In this document: piece after piece, positions 18,384 to 26,516 of the stretch
Numbering within the stretch: position 1 is the stretch's first letter
Layout of the letters: every line of letters begins with the position of its first letter
Source: Verticiella alkaliphila
GTDB lineage: Bacteria; Pseudomonadota; Gammaproteobacteria; Burkholderiales; Burkholderiaceae_B
DNA: 50,599 nucleotides
Direction: 5' to 3'
NCBI RefSeq assembly: GCF_018904615.1
Contig: NZ_JADCNH010000029.1
Coordinates: 1-50,599, forward strand
Translations under genes and position numbers: made by a program
The notes under the pieces: generated by a model
Databases searched by the model: none
The model's input: only the letters and a program-made list of their open reading frames with translations
Told to the model about the DNA's origin: nothing

Positions 18384-19259
18384 ATGACACTCACCTCCGA
18401 ACCCCTCGTGTCCCGTGCGCCCGCCGACTGGGTCGCCAAGGTGTGCGATCTCCTCGGTGATGGCGAGAACGTACCTTCACTGGATGCCCTGGCCCTTGCC
18501 ATGGGTTGCAGTCCAGGCCACCTGCATCGTCGCTTCAAGGCCGCGACAGGGCTCACCCCCAAGGCGTTCGCTGCGGCGCGGCGAGCCGAACGTCTGCGCG
18601 AAGGCCTGGCCACGGCGCCGCGCGTCACGGATGCCATCTACGCCGCCGGCTTCGGTTCGAGCGGGCGCTTCTACGAATCGGCAACACAGTTGCTCGGCAT
18701 GACGCCGTCGCGCTACCGAGCAGGCGGGCGCGACGAGCGGCTGCGTTTCGCGGTGGCGCAGACCTCGCTGGGCGCTGTGCTCGTGGCCTCGAGCGACAAG
18801 GGCGTGGTGGCCATTCTGATGGGCGACGAGCCGGACGCTCTGGTGCGCGAGCTCCAGGATCGGTTCGCGCGCGCGGAACTCGTCGGCGCGGATGCGACGT
18901 ACGAGGCGCTCATCGCCCAGGTCGTGGGCTTCGTGGAGGCGCCGAGCCTGGGGCTGGATCTTCCACTGGACATCCGGGGCACGGCGTTCCAGCAGCGGGT
19001 GTGGCAGGCATTGCAGGCCATCCCGGCGGGCGAGACAGCCACGTACACCCAGATCGCCGCGCGCATCGGTCAGCCTGCGGCGGTGCGCGCCGTGGCAAGC
19101 GCGTGCGCGGCCAACCCGCTGGCAGTGGCTGTCCCATGCCATCGGGTGGTGCGCACGGACGGCAGCCTGTCGGGTTATGCGTGGGGCGTGGCGCGCAAGC
19201 GGGCGCTGCTGGCCCGGGAGGCGGAAGGCGGCCCAGGTGCCGGGCGCTGGGGCGGCTGA
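18384..19259 (+). CDS. Ada-like AraC-HTH / methylated-DNA-protein-cysteine methyltransferase
   Basis: This 291-residue protein (from ATG 18384) joins an AraC-type helix-turn-helix domain (residues about 15-115, ending in GMTPSRYR) to an O6-alkylguanine-DNA alkyltransferase domain (about 120-285) with the suicide active site P251-C252-HRVV and the following GSLSGYAWG loop. It corresponds to E. coli Ada without the N-terminal zinc/Cys domain that senses methylphosphotriesters. It should therefore repair O6-methylguanine, but whether it can act as a methylation-switched activator is doubtful. A GTG at 18357 would add nine residues; neither start has a clear ribosome binding site. It stands alone between the dcw terminator and a convergent gene. 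Confidence 0.9.
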   Translation: MTLTSEPLVSRAPADWVAKVCDLLGDGENVPSLDALALAMGCSPGHLHRRFKAATGLTPKAFAAARRAERLREGLATAPRVTDAIYAAGFGSSGRFYESATQLLGMTPSRYRAGGRDERLRFAVAQTSLGAVLVASSDKGVVAILMGDEPDALVRELQDRFARAELVGADATYEALIAQVVGFVEAPSLGLDLPLDIRGTAFQQRVWQALQAIPAGETATYTQIAARIGQPAAVRAVASACAANPLAVAVPCHRVVRTDGSLSGYAWGVARKRALLAREAEGGPGAGRWGG

Positions 19260-19332
19260 AGCGACCTCCTCGGGCGATCCCATGGCCAGGACGGCCTTGC
19301 CGAGCGGCGGTACCCCGTTCACCCCGTTCGGC

Positions 19333-20274
19333 TCAGGGGTGCAGGGCGGCGTGGATGCGTCGTTGCACGTCGCCTTCCACGTCCTGATTGTCGGAGTTCA
19401 ACCGCCAGAGGTGGATGCCTGCCAAGCCTTCTTCGCGGTAGCCGGCCAGCACGTCGGTTTCACTGAACGTGTCGCAATCGGTCTCGGGGCAGATGCCCAG
19501 CAGGATCTTGCTCGGTGCAACGTCCAGCGCATAGAGCAGATCGAGCGTGAACTCGAGCCCCCCGGCGTAGGACTGCAGATTGACGAAGTCGGCTTGTGCA
19601 AGGGAGGCGGGCGTCAGGTATTCGTCGTCAGCGGGTGTGACGGTGAAGAGATAGGGGCGCCCGTGCTGATCCGAGAGCGTGCGCAGGGCGGTGCGGATCT
19701 GCCCGGCGATCTCGGGGAAGGCCGGCACCACGTTCTCGCCTTCGTAATCGATGTCCACGCCATCCACGGCGTAGCGTCCGCCAGCATGGCGGCGATAGAA
19801 GGCCAGGAAATCCGCCATGGATTGCGCGTACGCCCCGCGTGCCGCCGGGGTGTCGAGCACGTCCAGCGATCGCCCCCAGACGCCCTCGCCACGCCCCCAC
19901 CATTGCGAGACCACGACTTCGATGGCCGGGTTCTCGCGGCGCGCCTTGTCGATGACCCATTCGAAGCGGTGGCGCAGATCACCGGTCTGCGCACTCTGGA
20001 AGAGCCCGAAGCGGCCATCCGGCTGGATACCGGCCGGCCCGACATGGAGACGGTCCACGGCGCGGAAATCCACGCGTGCCCAGTCTTCGGGAATGGTCTG
20101 GTAATCCTGAGTATCGGACAGGTAGAACCATGCCGCGGCGATTGGCCTGGCGGGTTCAGGCGAATCGCGCGGATCGTCGCCACCGCCGCAGGCGGTGAGG
20201 CCTGCCAGCACGACAAGAAGCCAGGCGCGTGGGCAGAGCCACCGGCGGGAGAGGAAGGAGCGCGCACGCCACAT
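19333..20274 (-). CDS. GH18-like lipoprotein (chitinase/ENGase fold)
   Basis: A 313-residue predicted lipoprotein. Residues 1-29 form an arginine-rich signal peptide ending in the lipobox LTAC with lipidated C29, followed by a GGGDD linker. The rest is a single TIM-barrel-like domain with the glycoside hydrolase family 18 signature D171-G-V-D-I-D-Y-E178, where E178 would be the acid/base residue, and the QSYAGG and LWRLNSDN strands seen near the end of such barrels. Substrate is unknown: chitin, peptidoglycan GlcNAc or another glycan are all possible. ATG 20274 gives the best signal peptide; a TTG at 20289 would only add five polar residues. It lies downstream of lysA, separated from it by a terminator. 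Confidence 0.75.
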   Translation of the reverse strand: MWRARSFLSRRWLCPRAWLLVVLAGLTACGGGDDPRDSPEPARPIAAAWFYLSDTQDYQTIPEDWARVDFRAVDRLHVGPAGIQPDGRFGLFQSAQTGDLRHRFEWVIDKARRENPAIEVVVSQWWGRGEGVWGRSLDVLDTPAARGAYAQSMADFLAFYRRHAGGRYAVDGVDIDYEGENVVPAFPEIAGQIRTALRTLSDQHGRPYLFTVTPADDEYLTPASLAQADFVNLQSYAGGLEFTLDLLYALDVAPSKILLGICPETDCDTFSETDVLAGYREEGLAGIHLWRLNSDNQDVEGDVQRRIHAALHP

Positions 20275-20290
20275 GGAGGATTCCGACAAG

Positions 20291-20316
20291 AAAAAGGCGA
20301 CGGAATACCGTCGCCT
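20291..20316 (-). terminator. Intrinsic terminator after lysA
   Basis: Read on the minus strand, AGGCGACGG, loop TATT, CCGTCGCCT forms a perfect 9-bp stem followed by a run of T residues (complement of 20291-20295). It lies 22 nt beyond the lysA stop codon and separates lysA from the GH18-like gene. Confidence 0.88.
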
Positions 20317-20337
20317 GTGAACGCCGACGGCAGAGAA

Positions 20338-21627
20338 TCAGTCCGGCAGCATGGCTTCGCCAGCGAACAGGGCCGCGACCGTCTCGCGCTCGCGCACGAC
20401 GTGGACGTGGTGACCATCCACCAGGACTTCGGCCGCGCGCGCACGCGTGTTGTACTGGCTTGCCATCACCATGCCATAGGCGCCGGCGCTCTCGATGGCG
20501 AGCAGATCGCCCTGCGCGAGGGTCAGCTCGCGATCCTTCGCCAGCCAATCGCCGCTTTCGCACACGGGCCCGACGACGTCGTAGAGGTGGGTCTGACCCG
20601 CGCGTGGCACCACCGGCAACACCCCATGGTAGGCGTCGTACAGGGTGGGGCGCAGCAGATCATTCATCGCGGCATCCACGATGGCGAAGTGCTTGGCGTC
20701 GCTCGGCTTGAGATACTCGACCTGGGTGAGCAGCAGCCCGGCGTTGCCCACCAGCGAGCGGCCCGGCTCCATCACGAGACCGATGTCCGCATAGCCACGA
20801 GCCTGCAGGCGAGCGGCGACGGCGTCCACGAGCGCCTTGGGCGCAAGCGGGGTCTCGTCCTGGTAGCGAATGCCCAGCCCGCCGCCGATGTCCAGGTGAT
20901 GGATGCGAATGCCGTCCGCGCGCAACGTATCGAGCAGCCCGATGAGCTTGTCGAGCGCGTCCAGATAGGGCGACATCTCGGTGATCTGCGAGCCGATGTG
21001 GCAGTCGACCCCGACGATGCGCAGGCCGGGCAGATCGCGCGCCAGACGGTAGGCCTCGGGTGCATCGGCGATCGCGATGCCAAACTTGTTCTCCTTGAGT
21101 CCCGTGGAGATGTACGGGTGCGTCTTGGGATCGACGTCCGGATTCACGCGCAGCGATACCGGGGCGACCCGGCCCTCGGCCGTGGCGACGTCGGACAGGC
21201 GGCGCAGTTCGGCCTGGGATTCGACGTTGAAGCAGAGCACGCCGGCCGCCAGGGCCGCACGCATCTCCCAGGCCTGCTTGCCCACGCCGGAGAAGACGAC
21301 TTTGCCCGACTCACCGCCCGCGGCGATGACGCGGGCGAGCTCACCGCCCGAGACGATGTCGAAACCCGCGCCCAGACGGGCGAATTCGCGCAGAATGGCA
21401 AGGTTGCTGTTGGCCTTCATGCCATAGCACACCAGCAGGTCGCGGCCCTCGATGGCTTCGGCGTAACGTTGCCAGGCGGCCCGCAGCGCGGCGCGCGAAT
21501 ACACGTAGAGCGGCGAGCCATGGCGCGCAGCCAGCTCGGGCAGGGCCACGTCCTCGACATGCAGCACCCCGTCGCGATAGGCAAAAAAGGGCGCGCCGAC
21601 GGGCGTGGGAACAGCAACAGACGTCAT
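20338..21627 (-). CDS. lysA: Diaminopimelate decarboxylase LysA
   Basis: LysA decarboxylates meso-diaminopimelate to L-lysine, the last step of lysine synthesis, with pyridoxal phosphate. The 429-residue product has the PLP-binding lysine K71 in YGMKANSN, GFDIVSGGEL, the HIGSQI strand, the phosphate-binding glycine motif DIGGGLG, EPGRSLVGNAG, and the active-site CESGD. I chose ATG 21627, which overlaps the lptM stop by 4 nt (ATGA); an upstream extension to 21717 would run through lptM. The lptM-lysA pair is a two-gene operon divergent from cyaY, and it is ended by the hairpin at 20291-20316. Confidence 0.96.
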   Translation of the reverse strand: MTSVAVPTPVGAPFFAYRDGVLHVEDVALPELAARHGSPLYVYSRAALRAAWQRYAEAIEGRDLLVCYGMKANSNLAILREFARLGAGFDIVSGGELARVIAAGGESGKVVFSGVGKQAWEMRAALAAGVLCFNVESQAELRRLSDVATAEGRVAPVSLRVNPDVDPKTHPYISTGLKENKFGIAIADAPEAYRLARDLPGLRIVGVDCHIGSQITEMSPYLDALDKLIGLLDTLRADGIRIHHLDIGGGLGIRYQDETPLAPKALVDAVAARLQARGYADIGLVMEPGRSLVGNAGLLLTQVEYLKPSDAKHFAIVDAAMNDLLRPTLYDAYHGVLPVVPRAGQTHLYDVVGPVCESGDWLAKDRELTLAQGDLLAIESAGAYGMVMASQYNTRARAAEVLVDGHHVHVVRERETVAALFAGEAMLPD

Positions 21628-21773
21628 GATGCAGGTGTCTCGGGGGCGGGAGGGGGTGGCTCGGGCAGAAACAGCGGGCCTTTCTGGCCGCAGGCCGCAA
21701 GCAGGGTGCAAAGGCACAGCGCCGCTACAATCCGGGTAGGCCGGACGTGGCGGCTGATCAACGATTTTCGCAT
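21624..21773 (-). CDS. lptM: Small lipoprotein LptM (YifL family)
   Basis: A 49-residue lipoprotein. After a basic N-terminus and a hydrophobic segment (about residues 12-26) it has the lipobox LLAAC followed directly by GQKGPLFLPEP, the CGxKGPLxxP signature of YifL/LptM. In E. coli this protein helps LptD mature in the outer-membrane LPS translocon; the same role here is inferred from family membership. The tail is proline-rich. The ATG at 21773 is only 9 nt from the oppositely oriented cyaY start, and the stop overlaps the lysA start. Confidence 0.88.
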   Translation of the reverse strand: MRKSLISRHVRPTRIVAALCLCTLLAACGQKGPLFLPEPPPPAPETPAS

Positions 21774-21782
21774 GGCGGGATT

Positions 21783-22112
21783 ATGACCGAAAGTGAATTC
21801 CTGGCTCTGGCCGATCGCATCCTGTCTGCGATCGAAAAGCAAGCCGACCAATGGTACGACGAACGCGACATCGACGTGGAGCCGGAACGCAGCGGCAACG
21901 TCGTGACGCTGGTGTTCGACAACGGCACCCGGGTGGTGATCAATAGTCAGGCGCCGCTGCAGGAGATGTGGCTGGCCGCGCCTGGCGGGGCGTTCCACTA
22001 TCGCCTCGACGGTGGTGCGTGGCGCGATACGCGCGGCGGCCCGGACTTGCCCGAGGCGCTGGGCGCCATCTGTTCCAAGGCGGCCGGGCAGCCCCTGACA
22101 GTCACGCTCTGA
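21783..22112 (+). CDS. cyaY: Iron-sulfur cluster assembly protein CyaY (bacterial frataxin)
   Basis: CyaY binds iron and modulates IscS during Fe-S cluster assembly. The 109-residue product has the frataxin layout: an acidic first helix (MTESEFLALADRILSAIEKQ) followed by strands with GNVVTLVFDNGTRVVINSQ and PLQEMWLA, then FHYRLDGGAWRDTR. Acidic residues of helix 1 and the DIDVE strand are retained as iron ligands. The start ATG 21783 fits the family N-terminus; an extension to 21747 would overlap the divergent lptM. A TACAAT at 21726-21731 may be its -10 element. Confidence 0.94.
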   Translation: MTESEFLALADRILSAIEKQADQWYDERDIDVEPERSGNVVTLVFDNGTRVVINSQAPLQEMWLAAPGGAFHYRLDGGAWRDTRGGPDLPEALGAICSKAAGQPLTVTL

Positions 22113-22137
22113 CGCACCGCCTCGTCGGCACCCCCGA

Positions 22138-22170
22138 AAAAGCAACAAGGCCCGCGAAAGCGGGCCTTGT
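22138..22170. terminator. Bidirectional terminator between cyaY and the PBP1A gene
   Basis: CAAGGCCCGC (22146-22155), loop GAAA, GCGGGCCTTG (22160-22169) make a perfect 10-bp stem. On the minus strand it is followed by TTGCTTTTT, giving a good terminator for the PBP1A gene, which ends 4 nt away at 22174. On the plus strand the tail is only TCGTCT, so it is a weaker terminator for cyaY. Confidence 0.85.
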
Positions 22171-22173
22171 CGT

Positions 22174-24697
22174 CTACGGTGTGATGCGCTCGCCCCAGGG
22201 CCAGGCATTCGAGCTGTTCGTCTGGGTGCGCTGGGCGCGCTGCCCTGACGTACTGCCGCCTGGCTGATTGATCGAGAATCCCGACTGTCCCGGCGCCTGG
22301 CCGCCGAACTGCGCGATCGGGTCGTCCGTATTGGCGCTGCCGCCCAGGCTGTCGATCAGGTCACGCATCGGGTCCTCGTTCAAGCCCACGCTGGCCACCG
22401 CCTGGCCTTGCGGGAACTCCGAGAAGTAGAAGTTGCCGTTCTCGGCCACCAGCCCCGGCGGCTGCGGCAGCGTCTTCTGCGGCAAGTCCTTCAGCGCCGT
22501 GCGCATGTAGCTCAGCCAGATCGGCAGGGCGGCACCGCCCCCCGTCTCGCGATCGCCCAGCGAGCGCGGCTGATCGTAGCCCAGCCAGGCCACGCCGACG
22601 AGATTGGGCGTGTAGCCGGCAAACCACGCATCGACTGAATCGTTGGTGGTGCCGGTCTTGCCGCCCACGTCGTTGCGCTTGAGCTCGGTGGCACGGCGAG
22701 CCGTCCCGGCGCGCACGTTGTTGCGCAGCATCGTGTCCATCACGAAGGCCGTGCGGGCGTCGATGGCCCGCGCCGATTCGTCGCCGGCGAGCACGGGCTT
22801 GGCTTCCATCAGGAGGCGGCCGTCGTTGTTCGTGACGCGCGAGATCAGGTAGGGTGCCACGCGGTAGCCGCCGTTGGCGAACACGGCGTAGGCCCCGCCC
22901 AGCTGCAGCGGCGTCACGGCGCCCGCACCCAGTGCCATCGTGAGATAGGCCGGATGGCGTTGCGCGTCGAAGCCGAAGCGGGTGACGTAATCCTGGGCAT
23001 ACTGCGGGCCGATCGCCTGCAGGATACGGATGGACACCATGTTCTTGGACTTGGCGAGCCCGTCACGCATGGAGAGCGCGTACTCGTACGAATTGCCGTA
23101 GTTCTTGGGCGCCCAGCGCTGGCCGCCCGTCTGCGCGGCCTCCAGCACGAACGGCTGGTCGGAGATCCGCGTGCCTGGCGTGAGGCCACGTTCGAGCGCG
23201 GCGGCGTAGATGAAGGGCTTGAAGCTCGAACCCGGCTGGCGCCACGCCTGCGTGACGCGGTTGAACTTGCCCTGACCGAAGTCGAAGCCGCCTGCCATCG
23301 CCTTGATCGCGCCATCTTCCGGGGCGATCGCGACGAAGGCGCCCTGGACTTCCGGCATCTGCACCAGCTCCCAGTTGTCGCCCGCGCGGCGGATGCGCAC
23401 GACGGCGCCGCGCCGGATCTGGCGGGCGGGCTGGGCCTTGGACGACAGCGCCGGCTTGGCGAAGGCGAGCTGCTTGCCGTTGATCTCGATACGCTCGCTG
23501 GAGCTGCGGGCCACGGTCACCTTGTCGCTGCCGGCCTCCAGGACCACAGCGGCAAGCAGGCCGTCGCTGTCCGGGTGAGCGGCGAGGGCTTCATCCACGA
23601 CGTCATCGAAGCGCTCGGCGTCGCCCTCGATGCCTGCCGGCAGATCGATGAAGGCTTCCGGTCCGCGATAGCCGCGGCGACGGTCGTAATCGAGCACGCC
23701 GTCACGCAACGCCTTGGACGCCAGGGCCTGATCGGTAGAGGTGACGGTGGTGTAGACGTTCAGACCCCGCGTGTAGGTGTCTTCCTTGTAGATGTCATAG
23801 ACCAGCTGACGCGCGAGCTCGGCCACGTACTGGCCGTGTTCACGCAGGTTCGGACCCTGATCGCGGGATTGCGGGCGCACGACGATCTTCTCGCCCATGG
23901 CCGCGTCGTACTCGGGGCGCGTGAGATAGCCCAGGTCCAACATGCGGCCCAGCACGTAGTGCTGGCGCAGCGTGGCGCGCGGCAGGTTGCTCACCGGGTT
24001 GAAGCGCGACGGGGCCTTCGGGATGCCGGCCAGCATCGCCGCTTCGGCAGCGTTGATCTCGGTGAGCGACTTGCCCAGATAGGCGCGCGCGGCGGCTTCG
24101 AAGCCGTAGGCGCGCTGGCCGAGATAGATCTGGTTGATGTAGAGCTCGAGGATCTGGTCCTTGGTGAGGTTCGCTTCGATCTTGAAGGTGAGCAGCAACT
24201 CGTAGAACTTGCGCGAATACGTTTTCTCGGACGACAGGTAGAAGTTGCGCGCCACCTGCATGGTGATCGTGCTCGCCCCCTGCGCCTTGGTCATCTGCGT
24301 GACATTGGTATAGGCCGCGCGCGCCACGCCTGCCCAGTCGATGCCGCCGTGCTGATAGAAGCGGTCGTCTTCGGCCGACAGGATCGCGGCCTTCAGGACG
24401 TCCGGCACTTCATTGATCGGCACCACGCGGCGGCGTTCTTCGCCGAATTCGCCGATGAGGACGTTGTCGGCCGTGTAGACGCGCAGCGGCACCTTGGGCC
24501 GATAGTCGATCAGGGCGTGCAATTCGGGCAGATTGGGCCACGCCAGCGCGAGCGCCAGGCCGACCAGCAGGGCGCCGCACAATGCAAGACCGGCCGCGAT
24601 GCTGGCGCCCGCGGCGATCCAGCGCAGCGGGCCGCGCGAAGGCTTGGCCTTCGCCTCGCGAGCGGGCTTCTTGGAGGGGGGGGGTGTCTTTCGCCAT
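22174..24697 (-). CDS. mrcA: Penicillin-binding protein 1A, start separated from the frame by a poly-C(9) tract
   Basis: A class A PBP that polymerises and cross-links peptidoglycan. In order it has a membrane anchor near IAAGASIAAGLALCGALLVG, the GT51 glycosyltransferase domain with EDDRFYQHGG and QGASTITMQVARN, an OB-like insert, and the transpeptidase domain with GSSFKPF (nucleophile serine), SKN and KTGTTN. The C-terminal tail is long and rich in Gln, Ser and Gly. No ATG, GTG or TTG lies in this frame before the membrane anchor. The good start, ATG 24697 (MAKDTPP), is in the frame one base off and joins this frame within the run of nine C residues. With eight C residues the protein would read MAKDTPPSKKPAREAK and be intact, about 840 residues. 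Either a homopolymer sequencing error or length variation explains it. Confidence 0.9.
24676..24684 (-). repeat. Homopolymer tract G9 (C9 in the coding strand of the PBP1A gene)
   Basis: Nine consecutive G on the plus strand, 13 nt inside the start codon at 24697. The count of nine shifts the reading frame from MAKDTPP into LQEARSR; a count of eight restores the PBP1A frame. Such tracts are prone both to replication slippage and to sequencing miscalls. Confidence 0.9.
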
Positions 24698-24825
24698 GGC
24701 GAGGATTTTAAGGTTTGGGTCTGACACGGGTCTGAGCACCCGGGCCGTTTTTGTAACCAATCTGCCGGTTGTGGCTTTTTGGGAACAGTGCAGCGGTGGG
24801 ATAATGCCGTCAAAGAGACACGACG

Positions 24826-25437
24826 ATGACCATGGCCTTGACGCTCGCCGAGCCCGCTCCTGCCGTTCCCCCGCCTGACACGGCAGGGGCGGACGCGCCG
24901 CTTCCGATCTTCCTGGTGGGCATGCCCGGCGCGGGCAAGACCACGATCGGGCGCGGCATCGCCCGTGCGCTCACGCGCACGTTCCTGGATCTGGATCACG
25001 AGCTCGAAGCGCGGTGCGGGGTGCGCATTCCCATCATCTTCGACCTGGAGGGTGAGGTTGGGTTCCGCAAGCGCGAAACCTTCGCCCTGGACGAATGCTC
25101 GCAGCGGCGGGGCATCGTGCTCGCCACGGGGGGGGGCGCCGTGCTCGCCGCCGAGAACCGCGCCTATCTCCGGGAGCGTGGTCTGGTCGTCTACCTGCGC
25201 GCCAACCCGGCCGATCTCTATGCCCGCACCCGCCACGACCGCAACCGCCCCTTGCTGCGCACCGGTGACCCGCTCGCCACGCTCGAAGCCCTGATGGCGG
25301 TGCGCGACCCGTTGTACCGCGAAGTCGCCCACCTCACCGTGGACACCGGCAAGGTCGCCGTGCGTCACCTCGTCAATCGCATCGTCCCCATGTTGCGCAC
25401 GTATTCCCGAGAACCGGAGCTCTTATGCAGGAAGTAG
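24826..25437 (+). CDS. aroK: Shikimate kinase AroK
   Basis: AroK phosphorylates shikimate at the 3-hydroxyl in the pathway to chorismate. The 203-residue product has the Walker A loop GMPGAGKTT at residues about 32-40, the DLDHELE shikimate-binding aspartate motif, FRKRE, the TGGGAV motif and the lid sequence RNRPLL. Its GGG motif is encoded within a run of nine G (25128-25136), which is in frame as sequenced. A GATAAT at 24800-24805 may be the -10 element. It has a 25-residue Ala/Pro-rich N-terminal extension. It overlaps aroB by 13 nt. Confidence 0.96.
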   Translation: MTMALTLAEPAPAVPPPDTAGADAPLPIFLVGMPGAGKTTIGRGIARALTRTFLDLDHELEARCGVRIPIIFDLEGEVGFRKRETFALDECSQRRGIVLATGGGAVLAAENRAYLRERGLVVYLRANPADLYARTRHDRNRPLLRTGDPLATLEALMAVRDPLYREVAHLTVDTGKVAVRHLVNRIVPMLRTYSREPELLCRK

Positions 25438-26516
25438 CAGTCGACACCCCTGGCGGCCAGTACCCCATCCGTATCGGCCGGGGTCGGCTCGCCCGGCTGG
25501 CCGAGGCCGTGCCGGCGGATGTCACCCGCATCGCTCTCGTCACCAATCCCACCGTGGCAGCGCTCTATGGCGACACGGCCGAGCGCGCGCTGCGCGAGAG
25601 CGGGCGTGAGGTGCTGCGCATCGAGTTGCCCGATGGCGAGCACCACAAGGATTGGCAGACCTTGAACACGCTCTTCGATGCCCTGCTCGAGCACCGGTTC
25701 GACCGCAAGTGCCTGTTGGTGGCGCTAGGCGGCGGGGTGATCGGCGACATGGTGGGTTTTGCCGCGGCCGTCTACATGCGCGGTGTGCGCTTTCTGCAGG
25801 TGCCCACCACGTTGCTCGCCCAGGTCGATTCGTCGGTGGGCGGCAAGACGGCCGTGAACCATCCCCTGGGCAAGAACATGATCGGGGCGTTCCACCAGCC
25901 CGTGGCCGTGGAGATCGACACGGACGTGCTGGCCACGCTGCCGGCGCGCGAAGTCTCGGCCGGCCTGGCGGAGGTCATCAAGTACGGCATGATCCTCGAT
26001 GCCGAATTCTTTGCCTGGTGCGAAGCGCAGGCTGCGGATCTGCGTGCCCTGGCACCGGCTGCCATCACGCACGCCATCGCGCGTTCCTGCGAGCTCAAGG
26101 CCCAGGTCGTGGGCCGCGACGAACGCGAATCCGGCGAGCGTGCGCTGCTCAATTTCGGTCATACCTTCGGGCACGCCATCGAATCCGGCCTGGGCTATGG
26201 CGTCTGGCTGCACGGCGAGGCCGTGGGCTGCGGCATGATCCAGGCCGCGGAGCTCTCCAGCCGCGTGGCCGGCCTGCCGCGCGAGGACGTCACCCGCATC
26301 CGGGCGCTCGTGGAGGCCATCGGCTGCCCGGTCCAGGCGCCGGATCTTGGGGCCGAGCGCTGGCTCGATCTCATGCAGGTCGACAAGAAGGCCGAGGGCG
26401 GCAAGGTGCGCTTCGTCCTGCTGTCGGCGATCGGGGCCTCCCACACGGCCCCGGCGGCCGAGGCCGCCGTGCGTGAAGCCCTGGCCGTCACCACCGCTGC
26501 GCCTGCCCATGCCTGA
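25425..26516 (+). CDS. aroB: 3-dehydroquinate synthase AroB
   Basis: AroB cyclises DAHP to 3-dehydroquinate, an NAD- and metal-dependent step of the shikimate pathway. The 363-residue product shows the NAD-binding [13 protein letters not shown], the conserved [20 protein letters not shown], the metal- and substrate-binding EVIKYGMI, and the GHTFGHAIE zinc-ligand histidines. All catalytic residues are present. The start is inside aroK (13-nt overlap) and the end overlaps the dgt start, so aroK-aroB-dgt is one transcription unit. Confidence 0.97.
   Translation: MQEVAVDTPGGQYPIRIGRGRLARLAEAVPADVTRIALVTNPTVAALYGDTAERALRESGREVLRIELPDGEHHKDWQTLNTLFDALLEHRFDRKCLLVALGGGVIGDMVGFAAAVYMRGVRFLQVPTTLLAQVDSSVGGKTAVNHPLGKNMIGAFHQPVAVEIDTDVLATLPAREVSAGLAEVIKYGMILDAEFFAWCEAQAADLRALAPAAITHAIARSCELKAQVVGRDERESGERALLNFGHTFGHAIESGLGYGVWLHGEAVGCGMIQAAELSSRVAGLPREDVTRIRALVEAIGCPVQAPDLGAERWLDLMQVDKKAEGGKVRFVLLSAIGASHTAPAAEAAVREALAVTTAAPAHA

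Noticed and set aside
18892-21786. 964-codon plus-strand ORF
   Set aside because: It is a shadow frame lying antisense to the GH18-like, lysA and lptM genes and within the Ada-like gene; its translation has no recognisable domain.
22954-24711. 585-codon plus-strand ORF opposite the PBP1A gene
   Set aside because: Antisense shadow of a certain gene with no recognisable motif.
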